A stretch of 64,000 bases of DNA from Komagataeibacter melaceti (GCF_003403295.1 NZ_QUWV01000045.1:32718-96717); one strand, 5' to 3'; positions 17,098-28,202 are shown, counted from the stretch's first letter. The notes: generated by a model not told the origin, from the letters alone. Program-made: numbers and translations.

Positions 17098-17751
17098 ATG
17101 GCTGGCCTGTTCATTACGTTTGAAGGCGGCGAGGGGGCGGGCAAGTCCACACAGGCCCGCCTGCTGGCCGAATTCCTGCGCGCGCAGGGGCATGACGTGG
17201 ACCTGACGCGGGAGCCGGGCGGCACGCCGGGGGCCGAGGCGCTGCGGGATTTCCTGCTGTTTGGTGGTCATGACCTGTCAGCCCGGGCGGAGGTGCTGGC
17301 GCATTTCGCCGCACGCGCCGACCATGTGGAACGTCGCATCCTGCCTGCCCGCGCGCAGGGCCGGATCGTGATCTGTGACCGCTTTGCCGATTCGACCGAG
17401 GCCTATCAGGGTTACGGGCTGAGCCATGGCGACCCGGCACTGCTGGACATGATCGGCCGCCTGCGTGGCCTGATCCCGGCGGCACCCGACCTGACCTTTG
17501 TGCTTCAGGTGCCGCCCGCCATCGCCCAGGCGCGCATGGCCGGGCGCGGCAATGCCCGGACCGACCGTTACGAGGCGCTGGACCCCGCCTTCCATACCCG
17601 CGTGGCGGAAGGGTTCGACATCATCGCCCGCCGTGACGCCGCGCGCTGCCACCGCGTGGACGCCAGCGGCCCGATGGAAAGCGTGCAGCAGGCCATCCGC
17701 GCGGTGCTGGCGCCGTATCTGGACGGGGCGGGCAGGGGGGCGGATGTCTGA
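17098..17751 (+). CDS. tmk: Thymidylate kinase
   Basis: A 217-residue cytoplasmic kinase that phosphorylates dTMP to dTDP with ATP. The P-loop GGEGAGKS is at 10-17. ICDRFADSTEAYQGYG near 98 is the DR-x thymidine-binding block, and the Lid has RMAGRGNARTDRYE. Length is typical. The 3' end overlaps holB by eight bases. In many bacteria tmk and holB are adjacent, as here. Confidence 0.96.
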   Translation: MAGLFITFEGGEGAGKSTQARLLAEFLRAQGHDVDLTREPGGTPGAEALRDFLLFGGHDLSARAEVLAHFAARADHVERRILPARAQGRIVICDRFADSTEAYQGYGLSHGDPALLDMIGRLRGLIPAAPDLTFVLQVPPAIAQARMAGRGNARTDRYEALDPAFHTRVAEGFDIIARRDAARCHRVDASGPMESVQQAIRAVLAPYLDGAGRGADV

Positions 17752-18706
17752 TCCGCGTACCTGCCGCCAGCTTTTCGGGCATGATGCGGCGTGGCGGGAA
17801 TTCCTTGCCGTCATCCGCACCGGCAGGCTGCACCACGCATGGCTGCTGACGGGGCCGGAGGGGATTGGCAAGGCCACCATGGCCTTCATGATGGCGCGCG
17901 TGCTTCTGGCCGCGGAAGATCATGACAGCCCCGTTGGCCGCCGGGTCAGCGCGGGCACGCATGCCGACCTGCTGGTGATCGCGCGCGGAATGGATGAAAA
18001 ACGCCACCGCCTGCGCCGTGAGATCGTGGGAGATGACATACGCCCCATTTCCGCCTTCCTGCGCCGCACCGCGGCGGAGGGCGGCTGGCGCGTGGTGATC
18101 GTGGATGGCGCGGAATACATGAACCGCACGGCGGCCAACGCCATCCTCAAGATCCTTGAGGAACCGCCCGAGCGCGCCATCCTGATCCTGACGACCTCCG
18201 TGCCGGGCCGCCTGCTGCCCACCATCCGCAGCCGCTGTCGGGTGCTGGGCCTTGGCGCGCTGGATGACGCGACCATGCGCGCCGTGCTGTCACACATGCC
18301 TGAGGCCCCTGATGCGGGGACGATGGACAGCATCATCGCAATGGCGCGGGGGGCGCCGGGCAAGGCGCGGGAACTGCTTGACGGTGATGGCGCCGGGGTC
18401 GCCCGGCTGGTGGCGCGGGTCATGAACGGTGACGCGGGTGAGGCCGGGGGCTATGACATAGCCGAGCAGGTCACAAGACGGGAAAATGGTTTTTCCGTCT
18501 TTTTCGATCTGCTGTGTAATGCCATATCTGAAAAAACGCGTGATCTGGCCCGGGATGCGGCCGTGATGCGTGAAAGAGATCTCCGCCCGGCCCGCCTGGC
18601 CCTGCTGTGGCAGGACATGGTACGGCTGCGCGCGGAAACCGAACAATTCAATCTGGACAGGCAGCAGGCGGTTTTAACGGCGCTTGCGCGGGTGAGTGAA
18701 ACATGA
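17744..18706 (+). CDS. holB: DNA polymerase III delta' subunit
   Basis: A 320-residue clamp-loader subunit of the AAA+ family. The degenerate P-loop is LTGPEGIGKATM near 29-40, where the usual GKT is GKA, in keeping with the non-catalytic role of delta'. The central segment has ANAILKILEEPPERAILILTT, and IRSRCRVLGLG gives the arginine-finger SRC. The zinc-binding Cys cluster found in E. coli delta' is absent, as in many alphaproteobacteria. The ATG at 17744 lies inside the end of tmk, and the stop overlaps metG (ATGA), so all three are translationally coupled. Confidence 0.93.
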   Translation: MSDPRTCRQLFGHDAAWREFLAVIRTGRLHHAWLLTGPEGIGKATMAFMMARVLLAAEDHDSPVGRRVSAGTHADLLVIARGMDEKRHRLRREIVGDDIRPISAFLRRTAAEGGWRVVIVDGAEYMNRTAANAILKILEEPPERAILILTTSVPGRLLPTIRSRCRVLGLGALDDATMRAVLSHMPEAPDAGTMDSIIAMARGAPGKARELLDGDGAGVARLVARVMNGDAGEAGGYDIAEQVTRRENGFSVFFDLLCNAISEKTRDLARDAAVMRERDLRPARLALLWQDMVRLRAETEQFNLDRQQAVLTALARVSET

Positions 18707-20241
18707 CACGGCGCTACTACGTCACCACACCAATCTATTACGTGAACGGGGCGCCACATATCGGCCACGCCTATACCTCCGTCGCGGCGGACGTGATCGC
18801 GCGCTTCAAGCGGCTTGCGGGGTTCGATGTCTTTTTCCTGACCGGAACGGACGAGCACGGCCAGAAGGTGGAGCAGGCGGCACAGGCCGCGGGCATGGAA
18901 CCCATCGCCTTTGCCGATCGCGTCGCGGCCGATTTCCGTGACATGTACGACAAGATGGCCATCTCGTATGATGATTTCATCCGCACGACCGAACCCCGCC
19001 ACGCGGAGGGTGCCTCCGCGCTGTGGAAGCGGCTGGAGGAAAACGGCCATATCTACCTCGGCGCGTATGAAGGCTGGTACGCGCTGCGCGATGAATGTTT
19101 CTATGGCGAGGACGAACTGGTCACCGGCCCCGACGGCACCAAGGTCGCACCCACGGGTGCCGCCGTGGAATGGGTGAAGGAGCCGTCCTACTTCTTCCGC
19201 CTTTCCGCCTTTGGTGACAGGCTGCTGGAACTGTATGAAAACCAGCCCGGCTTCATCGAACCCGCAAGCCGTCGTAACGAGGTGGCAAGCTTCGTGCGGC
19301 AGGGGCTGCGCGACCTGTCCATCAGCCGCACCAGCTTCAACTGGGGCATTCCCGTGCCGGGCGATCCGAAGCATGTGATGTATGTGTGGGTCGATGCGCT
19401 GGCCAATTACCTCTCCGCCGTGGGTTTCCCCGATGAAACGGCGGCGCGGTGGGATTTCTGGCCCGCCAACCTGCATCTGGTGGGCAAGGACATCCTACGC
19501 TTCCACGCCATCTACTGGCCCGCGCTGCTGATGGGGGCAGGGCTGGAACTGCCCCGGCGCGTGTTCTCGCACGGGTGGTGGACCATCGAAGGCCAGAAGA
19601 TGAGCAAGTCACTGGGCAACGTGGTGGACCCGCGTGACCTGGTGGAGACCTTCGGCCTTGATCCGGTCCGGTTCTTCCTGATGCGTGAAATGCCCTTTGG
19701 TGGCGACAGCGACCTCAGCCGCCGGGCCATCATCTCGCGCATGAATGTCGAACTGGCCAACGACCTTGGCAACCTGGCGCAGCGCACGCTTTCACAGATC
19801 GCGCGCAACTGCGGCGGGGTCCTGCCCGCGCAGGGTACGCACACGGCGGAAGATACCGCCCTGCTGGCCCCGGCCACCCTGCTGCCCCAAATCATGCACG
19901 AGCAGATCGACCGTCAGGCCCTGACCGACGCGCTGGAAGAAGTGTGGAAGGTGATCCGCGCCTGCAACGCCTATATCGACCATCAGGCCCCGTGGAAGCT
20001 GAAGAAGACCGACAGCGCGCGCATGAATGATGTGCTGCGCGTATTGGCCGATGCGCTGCGCATCATCGCGACCGTGCTCCAGCCCTACATGCCTGACAGC
20101 ATGGACCGGATGCTGACCCAGCTTGGCGTGGAAGCGGGCGAGCGCGATTTTGCCGCACTCGACACGCCGCTGCCCGAAGGCCGCGTGTTGCCCGCCCCGC
20201 AGGGCATCTTCCCGCGTTTTGTTGAACCGGAGGCGACATGA
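18703..20241 (+). CDS. metG: Methionyl-tRNA synthetase
   Basis: A 512-residue class I aminoacyl-tRNA synthetase that charges tRNA-Met. HIGH motif His19-Ile-Gly-His22 and KMSKS at 299-303 (QKMSKSLGN) are intact. The anticodon-binding helical domain covers about 385-512. The C-terminal dimerisation domain of the E. coli enzyme is absent, as in most alphaproteobacterial forms. The start overlaps the holB stop and the stop overlaps tatD (ATGA on both sides). Confidence 0.97.
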   Translation: MTRRYYVTTPIYYVNGAPHIGHAYTSVAADVIARFKRLAGFDVFFLTGTDEHGQKVEQAAQAAGMEPIAFADRVAADFRDMYDKMAISYDDFIRTTEPRHAEGASALWKRLEENGHIYLGAYEGWYALRDECFYGEDELVTGPDGTKVAPTGAAVEWVKEPSYFFRLSAFGDRLLELYENQPGFIEPASRRNEVASFVRQGLRDLSISRTSFNWGIPVPGDPKHVMYVWVDALANYLSAVGFPDETAARWDFWPANLHLVGKDILRFHAIYWPALLMGAGLELPRRVFSHGWWTIEGQKMSKSLGNVVDPRDLVETFGLDPVRFFLMREMPFGGDSDLSRRAIISRMNVELANDLGNLAQRTLSQIARNCGGVLPAQGTHTAEDTALLAPATLLPQIMHEQIDRQALTDALEEVWKVIRACNAYIDHQAPWKLKKTDSARMNDVLRVLADALRIIATVLQPYMPDSMDRMLTQLGVEAGERDFAALDTPLPEGRVLPAPQGIFPRFVEPEAT

Positions 20242-21035
20242 CCCGTACGGGGCTGACCGATTCCCACTGTCATCTCGACCATTTTTCCGATGAGGAACTG
20301 CCAGAGGTCCTGACCCGCGCGCGGGAAGCCGGGGTGGATGGCATGGTCACCATCGGCACCCGCCTGTCACACGCGGCACGGCAGAAGAAACTGGCGGAAC
20401 TGGACCGGCCTGACCTGCGGGTATGGTGCTCCATCGGCACCCACCCTGACCATGTGGCGGAGGAGACCCTGCCCGATGCCGCCACCCTCATCGCCATGGC
20501 GGATGACCCGCGCGTGGTGGGGCTGGGGGAAAGCGGGCTGGACTACTTCCACGGGCAGGAGGATGTCCGCCCGCTGCAGCAGGAAAGCTTTCGCGTGCAT
20601 ATCGACGCCGCACGCCAGACCGGCCTGCCGCTGGTGATCCATACGCGTGAGGCGGATGATGACATGCTGGCCATCCTGCGTGACGAGACGGAGCGCAACG
20701 GGGCCTTTCCGTTCCTGATCCACTGCTTCTCCTCCGGGCCGGAACTGGCGCGGGGGGCACTGGAGCTGGGGGGGTATATCAGCTTCTCCGGCATCGCGAC
20801 CTTCAACCGCGCGCAGTCGGTGCGTGACGTGGCACGCGACGTGCCCGCTGACCGCCTGCTGGTCGAGACCGATTCGCCCTATCTCGCCCCGGTGCCCCGG
20901 CGCGGCAAGCGCAACGAACCCGGCTACGTGGCCTATACCGCCCGGGTGCTGGCCGAACTGCGCGGGATGGAGGACGCGGCCTTTGCCGAGATGACCACCC
21001 GCAATTTCACCCGTCTGTTCAGCCGGGCGGCCTGA
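20238..21035 (+). CDS. TatD family metal-dependent hydrolase/DNase
   Basis: A 265-residue TIM-barrel hydrolase. Metal-binding residues appear as His10-x-His12 (DSHCHLDHF), Glu in LGESGLDYF near 96, His in VIHTREADD near 135, His in LIHCFSSG near 160, and Asp in VETDSPYLAPVP near 210. Relatives are 3'-5' DNases with repair or processing roles. The position directly after metG (four-base overlap) and before an MBL-fold gene is conserved widely in bacteria. Confidence 0.95.
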   Translation: MTRTGLTDSHCHLDHFSDEELPEVLTRAREAGVDGMVTIGTRLSHAARQKKLAELDRPDLRVWCSIGTHPDHVAEETLPDAATLIAMADDPRVVGLGESGLDYFHGQEDVRPLQQESFRVHIDAARQTGLPLVIHTREADDDMLAILRDETERNGAFPFLIHCFSSGPELARGALELGGYISFSGIATFNRAQSVRDVARDVPADRLLVETDSPYLAPVPRRGKRNEPGYVAYTARVLAELRGMEDAAFAEMTTRNFTRLFSRAA

Positions 21036-21039
21036 CGGC

Positions 21040-21825
21040 ATGGAGGTGATCATCCTCGGCTGTGGCGGCTCGGCGGGCGTGCCCATGCTTGGTGGCCCTG
21101 ATGGGGCGGGGGAGTGGGGGGAATGTGACCCGGCGGAACCACGCAACCGCCGCACGCGCTCATCCATCATCATAAATGACGGGCCGGGCCGGATGCTGCT
21201 GGTCGATACCGGGCCGGACCTGCGCGCCCAGCTTCTGGCGCAGCGGGTCAGTCGGGTGGATGCGGTGCTGTACACCCACGCCCATGCCGACCATATCGCC
21301 GGTCTGGACGAACTGCGCGGGGTCAACCGCGTCATCAACGGGCCGCTGCCCGTCTATGGCACGGCGGAGGTGCTCGATGAGGTCAGGGTGCGGTTTGACT
21401 ACGCCTTCCGCCCCTGGACACCGCCACGGATCATCCGCCCCATCCTTGAGGCTCATGCCGTCAGCCTGCCGGAGCGGCGGGTCATGGCGGGGATGGAGGT
21501 TGACCTGTTCAGCCAGCAGCATGGCTGGACCGAAACGCTGGGCCTGCGGGTGGGACCCATGGCCTACTGTACCGATGTGGTGGAACTGGATGACGGCGCG
21601 CTCGATACGCTGCGCGGGGTCGATACGTGGCTGGTGGACTGCTTCCAGCGCGTGGAACATTCCTCCCACGGGTGGCTGGAGCGGGTGCTGTACTGGCGCG
21701 ACATCATAAAGCCCCGCCGCACCGTGCTGACCCATATGGGGCCGGACATGGACTGGGGCTGGATGCAGGCCAACCTGCCTGATGGGGTCGAGGCCGCGTA
21801 TGACGGATTGCGCCTGTACGCCTGA
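21040..21825 (+). CDS. MBL-fold metallohydrolase, PhnP-like
   Basis: A 261-residue metallo-beta-lactamase-fold enzyme. The zinc motif is His80-x-His82-x-Asp84-His85 (YTHAHADHIAGLDELR). GCGGSAGVPMLGG at the N-terminus and VDCFQRVEHSSHG plus TVLTHMGPDMDW in the C-terminal half are typical of the PhnP cyclic phosphodiesterase branch. No phn genes are nearby; it closes the tmk-to-tatD operon, starting four bases after tatD. The substrate is probably a phosphodiester but is not proven by context. Confidence 0.9.
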   Translation: MEVIILGCGGSAGVPMLGGPDGAGEWGECDPAEPRNRRTRSSIIINDGPGRMLLVDTGPDLRAQLLAQRVSRVDAVLYTHAHADHIAGLDELRGVNRVINGPLPVYGTAEVLDEVRVRFDYAFRPWTPPRIIRPILEAHAVSLPERRVMAGMEVDLFSQQHGWTETLGLRVGPMAYCTDVVELDDGALDTLRGVDTWLVDCFQRVEHSSHGWLERVLYWRDIIKPRRTVLTHMGPDMDWGWMQANLPDGVEAAYDGLRLYA

Positions 21826-23483
<1,658 letters not shown>

Positions 23484-23520
23484 TCCTGCCGCCTTAATGA
23501 CAGCAACGGTTCCATAATCC

Positions 23521-24816
23521 ATGACACCCAGCGCACGGCTTTCCGCCGCCATTGACCTGCTTGCCGCAATGGAGGCGACGCCGCAGCGTCCGGCCGATGC
23601 GCTGGCCAACGCCTTTTTCAGGGAGCGCCGCTATATCGGCGGCGGCGACCGCCGGGCCATCTCGGCGCGTGTCTGGCGCATCCTGCGCCACTGGCGGCGG
23701 CTGGAATGGTGGATCGGCCGTGCGGGCGTGGCGTTCACGCCGCGCATGCTGGTGCTGGCCATGATGGCGCTGGAACCGGATGGTAAGGAAAACCCCCAGA
23801 CACTGTTTACGGGGGAACGTTACGCGCCCCTGAGCCTGACGGGGCCTGAACAGGCGCTGTACAACCAGCTCCGTGGCCAGTCGATTACACATGCGGACAT
23901 GCCGCGCGCCGTCAGGCTGGAGGTGCCGGACTGGCTGCTGCCCCGGCTGGAGCGCACGTTTGGCGATGCGCTGGAGGCGGAACTCGCTGCCATGGAGGGC
24001 GAGGCCACGCTCGACCTGCGCGTCAACCTGCTCAAGGGTGATCGTGGCCGGGCGCGCGCGGCGCTGGAGGCTGAGGGCATCCATGCCACGGACACCACCC
24101 TGTCCCCATGGGGCCTGCGTGTTGCGGGCCGCCAGCCCATTACATCCAGCACCGCGTTCCGTGAGGGGCTGGTCGAGATACAGGATGAAGGCAGCCAGCT
24201 TGTCGTGGCCGCCGTTGGCGCGCGGCCGGGCATGCGGGTGCTGGACTATTGCGCCGGTGCCGCGGGCAAGACGCTGGGCATGGCCATGACCATGGAAAAT
24301 CGCGGCCATATCGTGGCCTGCGATGTCTCCGAACCGCGGCTGGAGGGGGCGGTGCGCCGCCTGCGCCGCGCCGGTGTGCATAATGCCGAACGCCACCTGC
24401 TGGTCACGGGTGATCGCTGGGCGCGGCGGCGCGCGGGCAGCTTTGACCGCGTGCTGGTCGATGCGCCCTGCACGGGCACCGGCACATGGCGGCGCAACCC
24501 CGATGCCCGCCTGCGCCTGCGTGAGCAGGACCTGCTGGAACTGACCGCGAAACAGGCGGACATCATGGACCGCGCCGCAACGCTGGTCCGGCCCGGCGGG
24601 CGGATGGTCTATGCCACCTGTTCCGTCCTGCGTGAGGAAAATTCGGACCAGATTGCCGCCTTCCTTGCGCGTAATCCCGATTTCTCGCTGGTTGCGCCGG
24701 ATTCGGTGCATGATGACCTGCCACCGGGCCTGAGCACTGACGGACAGGTCAGCCTGACGCCTCGGCAACATCATACCGATGGTTTTTTTGCTGCCATCAT
24801 GCAGCGCAAATCCTGA
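23521..24816 (+). CDS. RsmB-type RNA (cytosine-5)-methyltransferase
   Basis: A 431-residue RsmB/NOP2-family enzyme that should methylate C5 of a cytosine in 16S rRNA. An N-terminal NusB-like segment (about 1-130) precedes the Rossmann methyltransferase. SAM motif I is LDYCAGAAGKTLGMA near 241. Motif IV is VDAPCTGTGTWRRNPD near 317 and motif VI is YATCSVLREEN near 365; their Cys residues are the release and catalytic pair. The E. coli RsmB target is C967, but target identity here is by family only. Confidence 0.9.
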   Translation: MTPSARLSAAIDLLAAMEATPQRPADALANAFFRERRYIGGGDRRAISARVWRILRHWRRLEWWIGRAGVAFTPRMLVLAMMALEPDGKENPQTLFTGERYAPLSLTGPEQALYNQLRGQSITHADMPRAVRLEVPDWLLPRLERTFGDALEAELAAMEGEATLDLRVNLLKGDRGRARAALEAEGIHATDTTLSPWGLRVAGRQPITSSTAFREGLVEIQDEGSQLVVAAVGARPGMRVLDYCAGAAGKTLGMAMTMENRGHIVACDVSEPRLEGAVRRLRRAGVHNAERHLLVTGDRWARRRAGSFDRVLVDAPCTGTGTWRRNPDARLRLREQDLLELTAKQADIMDRAATLVRPGGRMVYATCSVLREENSDQIAAFLARNPDFSLVAPDSVHDDLPPGLSTDGQVSLTPRQHHTDGFFAAIMQRKS

Positions 24817-24904
24817 TATAAAATATACGAAGGCCCCGATCGTGACGCATGCCCCTGGCTGAAAGCCGGCAGGGCGGCGGGGGCGTTTTGCAACAACGCG
24901 GGAC

Positions 24905-26758
24905 ATGGGCATGCAGGCCACAAACCTGGCGATCGGAATTCTGTGCGTACTGGGCGGTGGAATCGCCGCCCAGTGGGTGGCGTGGCGGTTCCAGCTTCCG
25001 GCCATCGTGCTGCTGTTCGCAATCGGGCTGTTTTACGGGCCGGGGGTGGGGCTTATCCACCCGGCGGCGGCGATCGGCCCTTATTTCCATCCGCTCGTGT
25101 CCATGGCCGTGGCCTTTATCGTGTTCGAGGGCGGGCTTGCGCTTGACCTGCGCCAGTGGCGGCAGGCGGGGGAAGGGGTGCTGCGGCTGACAGCGGCGGC
25201 CCTGCCCATCAACTGGGTGCTGGGTTCGGTCGCGGCGCATTACGTCGGGCATCTGAGCTGGGGCACGGCATGGCTGTTCGGGGCGATTGTGGTCGTGACC
25301 GGGCCGACCGTGGTGCTGCCGCTGCTGCGCCATACCAAGCTGCAGCCACGGGTCGCGGCCTTCCTGCGGTGGGAAGCCATTGTCAACGATCCCATCGCCG
25401 CCATTCTGGCCACGCTGGTGCTGGAATGTCTGCTCATCAAGCCATCGTACAGTCCTGGCATGTCGCTTGCGGCGGTGGAAATCGGGCCGCACCTGCTGTT
25501 CGCCACCATGTTCGCGATTGGCTGCGGCATCTTTCCCGCCGTGCTGATCAAGTTCCTTTCATCACGCGACATGCTGCCTGAAATCCTGCGTATTCCCATG
25601 ATCCTGGCCTTCGCCATGGGGGTTGCGGCGGTGTGCAATCTGGTCATGCAGGGGGCGGGGCTGATGGCGGCCACGGTATTTGGCATGGCGCTGGCCAACC
25701 TGCATGTAACCGGCATGACGGAGCTGCAGCGCATCAAGGAATCCCTTGGCGTGATCGTGGTGTCATGCCTGTTCATACTGCTGACGGCGGACCTGCAGCG
25801 CACGGTCCTGTCACAGCTTTCGCTGTCCATCATGGCGCTTACGTTTACGGTCATGTTCGTGGTGCGGCCGCTGGGCATTTTCCTGTCCACCATCGGCGCC
25901 CGGATGTCATGGCAGGAGCGGCTGTTCGTGGGCTGGATCGCGCCGCGCGGCATCGTGGCCGCCGCCGTGTCGGGGGTGATCGGCCTGCAGTTGCATGAGG
26001 CGGGCTACCCCGGCGCCAACCTGATCACGCCCGCCGTGTTTGCCCTGATCGCATCGACCATGATCCTGCACGGGTTTTCGCTCCGCCCGCTGGCGCGCGC
26101 ACTGCGCCTGACGCTGTCCGATGAACCGGCGCTGGCCATAATGGGGGCCAATGCATGGTCCACCAACCTTGCCCGCGTGCTGCATGAGCGTGGCATACCC
26201 GTGCTGCTGGTGGATACCTACGCCCCGGCGCTGGACAAGGCCGCGCGCTTTGGCGTGCCGGTGCTGAATGCGGAGCTGCTGTCGGTCGAGGGACAGGAAA
26301 GCCTTGAGGAACGTCCCGCCGACTACCTGATCGCCGCCACGCCGGACGCCATCTATAACGGGCTGGTCTGCGCGCGCATGGCGCCGGATCTGGGGCGGCA
26401 GCGCGTGTTCCAGGTCAGTCCGGGCGTGGCACGGCTGGACCTGTACCATGGGCTGAGCCGGGATTCGCGCGGCAAGGTGCTGGGGGAGCCGGGCTGGAAT
26501 TTTTCCCTGATCGACTCCCTTTATGCCCGGGGCTGGCGCTTTGACAGCTTCATTGTGGAGGAGACCGAGGGCGAGGTCCGGATGGAGGAAAAGGAGGGCA
26601 TGCTGTTCATGACCATCCGCAAGGGCACCGCGATCTGGATTTTCTCCGCCGAGGACGTGATGCAGAACGAGCCTGCCGATGGCGACATCATCGTGATGTT
26701 CATGCCGCCCGCCCAGACGGCGGCCCAGCCTGCGGGCGAGGCCCCTATACCGGCCTGA
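24905..26758 (+). CDS. CPA1 family cation:proton antiporter with RCK domain
   Basis: A 617-residue membrane transporter. The N-terminal about 400 residues hold 12-13 hydrophobic helices with VTGPTVVLP (TDP-type unwound helix) and WEAIVNDPIAAI, where the Asn-Asp pair marks electroneutral CPA1 Na+(K+)/H+ exchangers. Residues about 410-540 look like a TrkA-N/RCK nucleotide-binding domain (LAIMGANAWSTNLARVLHERG; DYLIAATPDA), with a further cytosolic tail. It should help pH or salt homeostasis, relevant in an acid-forming organism. The last 14 bases overlap the opposing L,D-transpeptidase gene. Confidence 0.9.
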   Translation: MGMQATNLAIGILCVLGGGIAAQWVAWRFQLPAIVLLFAIGLFYGPGVGLIHPAAAIGPYFHPLVSMAVAFIVFEGGLALDLRQWRQAGEGVLRLTAAALPINWVLGSVAAHYVGHLSWGTAWLFGAIVVVTGPTVVLPLLRHTKLQPRVAAFLRWEAIVNDPIAAILATLVLECLLIKPSYSPGMSLAAVEIGPHLLFATMFAIGCGIFPAVLIKFLSSRDMLPEILRIPMILAFAMGVAAVCNLVMQGAGLMAATVFGMALANLHVTGMTELQRIKESLGVIVVSCLFILLTADLQRTVLSQLSLSIMALTFTVMFVVRPLGIFLSTIGARMSWQERLFVGWIAPRGIVAAAVSGVIGLQLHEAGYPGANLITPAVFALIASTMILHGFSLRPLARALRLTLSDEPALAIMGANAWSTNLARVLHERGIPVLLVDTYAPALDKAARFGVPVLNAELLSVEGQESLEERPADYLIAATPDAIYNGLVCARMAPDLGRQRVFQVSPGVARLDLYHGLSRDSRGKVLGEPGWNFSLIDSLYARGWRFDSFIVEETEGEVRMEEKEGMLFMTIRKGTAIWIFSAEDVMQNEPADGDIIVMFMPPAQTAAQPAGEAPIPA

Positions 26759-27254
26759 CCTCGATTTCCGACAGGCCTGCGGCGAGGAGATCGCGCAGCG
26801 CAGGCTCGGCCATGGCGATGCACCCTTCCGTCGGCCTGCCACCTGCAGGTGGCAGGTGCATGAATATGGCGGACCCCGCGCCGGGCCGCACAGGGGCGTC
26901 ATTATAGCCCAGTACGACGATAATGTCGTAAACGTGATCTTCCCGCCATAACCGCTCATGCCGCGCGGGATGGGGCAGGGTAACGTACTGGTTATAGTCG
27001 CGATGGGTCGGATCGTCGCACCAGCCATCGGTCGGGCACAGGGGCTCTACAGGCAGATGACAAACTGGTGATGCAACGCGGTCCGCCCGGTAGAACACCC
27101 GCCGCAGGGGCAGAATACCGGCCGGGGTTGCATGATCTCCCTCGATTTTCGGGCTTTTGATGCCGCCCGCGCCGATAATGGCCGGAACGATTGTGCGCAT
27201 GCAATGCAGTCGTGCATCCAGCCCTGTATTCGTTTGCAAAATTGCGCGTATCAT
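26745..27254 (-). CDS. L,D-transpeptidase (YkuD) family protein
   Basis: A 169-residue YkuD-fold protein. The catalytic signature is His133 (MHLPPAGG) and Gly144-Cys145 (TEGCIAM), in the short GCIAM variant rather than GC-I-R-M/L. Such enzymes form 3-3 crosslinks in peptidoglycan or attach proteins to it. No signal peptide is visible from the start at 27254, which has a clear GAGG. It is thus either exported by another route or acts in the cytoplasm, as is often seen in this short clade. The catalytic segment is encoded over a perfect 22-bp palindrome (26835-26856). Confidence 0.85.
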   Translation of the reverse strand: MIRAILQTNTGLDARLHCMRTIVPAIIGAGGIKSPKIEGDHATPAGILPLRRVFYRADRVASPVCHLPVEPLCPTDGWCDDPTHRDYNQYVTLPHPARHERLWREDHVYDIIVVLGYNDAPVRPGAGSAIFMHLPPAGGRPTEGCIAMAEPALRDLLAAGLSEIEVRPV

Positions 27255-27406
27255 GAATTCCTCTGGGTTGGGCCGTATTTAATGTTATCTCCGGCCCGAT
27301 CTGGCTGCGTGCGGTGCCATGCCACGGGTTGTGGAACCGGACATGAACAGGCAAGACAGAGACTGGTCCGATAAGGGGCCGGGATTAAAGTGATAAAGAG
27401 GGTTCG

Positions 27407-28126
27407 ATGGCAGGAGCACGTCCCATACTGATAGCGGACGACGATCAGACTTTACGTCAAATGCTCGTTGAACAGCTACAGGTTGATGGTGAATTTGAAG
27501 CGATCGAGGCCGGCTCCGTCGCCGAGGCCTGGGAGAAACTGCAAGCACCGGGCGCCCGGTTTGACGCGATCATTCTGGATGTTTCCCTGCCCGACGGCGA
27601 CGGGCGCGATTTCTGCGCCGAACTGCGCCGCAAGGGCAAGCGGATTCCCATCATCATCCTGACCGGCTCCGATGAGGAAACGGATGTGGTGCGGGGGCTG
27701 GACGCCGGGGCGAATGACTATGTCGCCAAGCCGTTCCGTATTGCGGAACTTCTGGCCCGCCTGCGTGCACAGATGCGCATTTTTGAAAACAGCGAGGACG
27801 CGGTCTTCGCGATCGGGCCGTATATCTTCCGCCCCTCCGCCAAGCTCCTGCAGGAGACGGCCAAGAACCGCCGCATCCGCCTGACGGAGAAGGAAGCCGC
27901 CATCCTGAAGTTCCTGTACCGCGCCGGCACCCGTCCCGTGCCCCGCCAGGTGCTGCTGAACGAGGTATGGGGCTACAACGCCGCCGTCACCACCCATACG
28001 CTCGAGACGCATATCTACCGCCTGCGCCAGAAGATCGAACCCGATCCCACCAACGCCACCCTGCTGGTGACGGAAGGGGGCGGCTACCGTCTGGACCCGG
28101 AAGGCGGCAAGGCGCTTCCTGCCTGA
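27407..28126 (+). CDS. OmpR-family response regulator
   Basis: A 239-residue two-component response regulator. The receiver (about 5-120) has acidic Asp11 and Asp12, phospho-acceptor Asp58 (LDVSLPDGDG), Thr86 and Lys108 (KPF). The C-terminal winged helix (about 140-232) ends with RLRQKIEPDPTNATLLVTEGGGYRL. No histidine kinase gene is adjacent, so it is an orphan by position. The ATG at 27407 follows AGAGGG. It diverges from the L,D-transpeptidase gene and ends in a strong hairpin. Target genes unknown. Confidence 0.93.
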   Translation: MAGARPILIADDDQTLRQMLVEQLQVDGEFEAIEAGSVAEAWEKLQAPGARFDAIILDVSLPDGDGRDFCAELRRKGKRIPIIILTGSDEETDVVRGLDAGANDYVAKPFRIAELLARLRAQMRIFENSEDAVFAIGPYIFRPSAKLLQETAKNRRIRLTEKEAAILKFLYRAGTRPVPRQVLLNEVWGYNAAVTTHTLETHIYRLRQKIEPDPTNATLLVTEGGGYRLDPEGGKALPA

Positions 28127-28154
28127 TCCTGACGGTTGACAGGCTGTTATCTGA

Positions 28155-28190
28155 CGGGCCGCCCGGTTGCTGGGCGGCCCGGTCTGTTTT
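28155..28190 (+). terminator. Intrinsic terminator after the response regulator
   Basis: CGGGCCGCCC (28155-28164) pairs with GGGCGGCCCG (28172-28181) around a 7-base loop, followed by GTCTGTTTT. It sits between convergent genes. Confidence 0.85.
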
Positions 28191-28202
28191 CAGGGCTGTG
28201 TT

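Noticed and set aside
15754..17271. 505-codon frame antisense to dacC
   Set aside because: Same shadow effect; it spans dacC, part of tmk and the intergenic gap.
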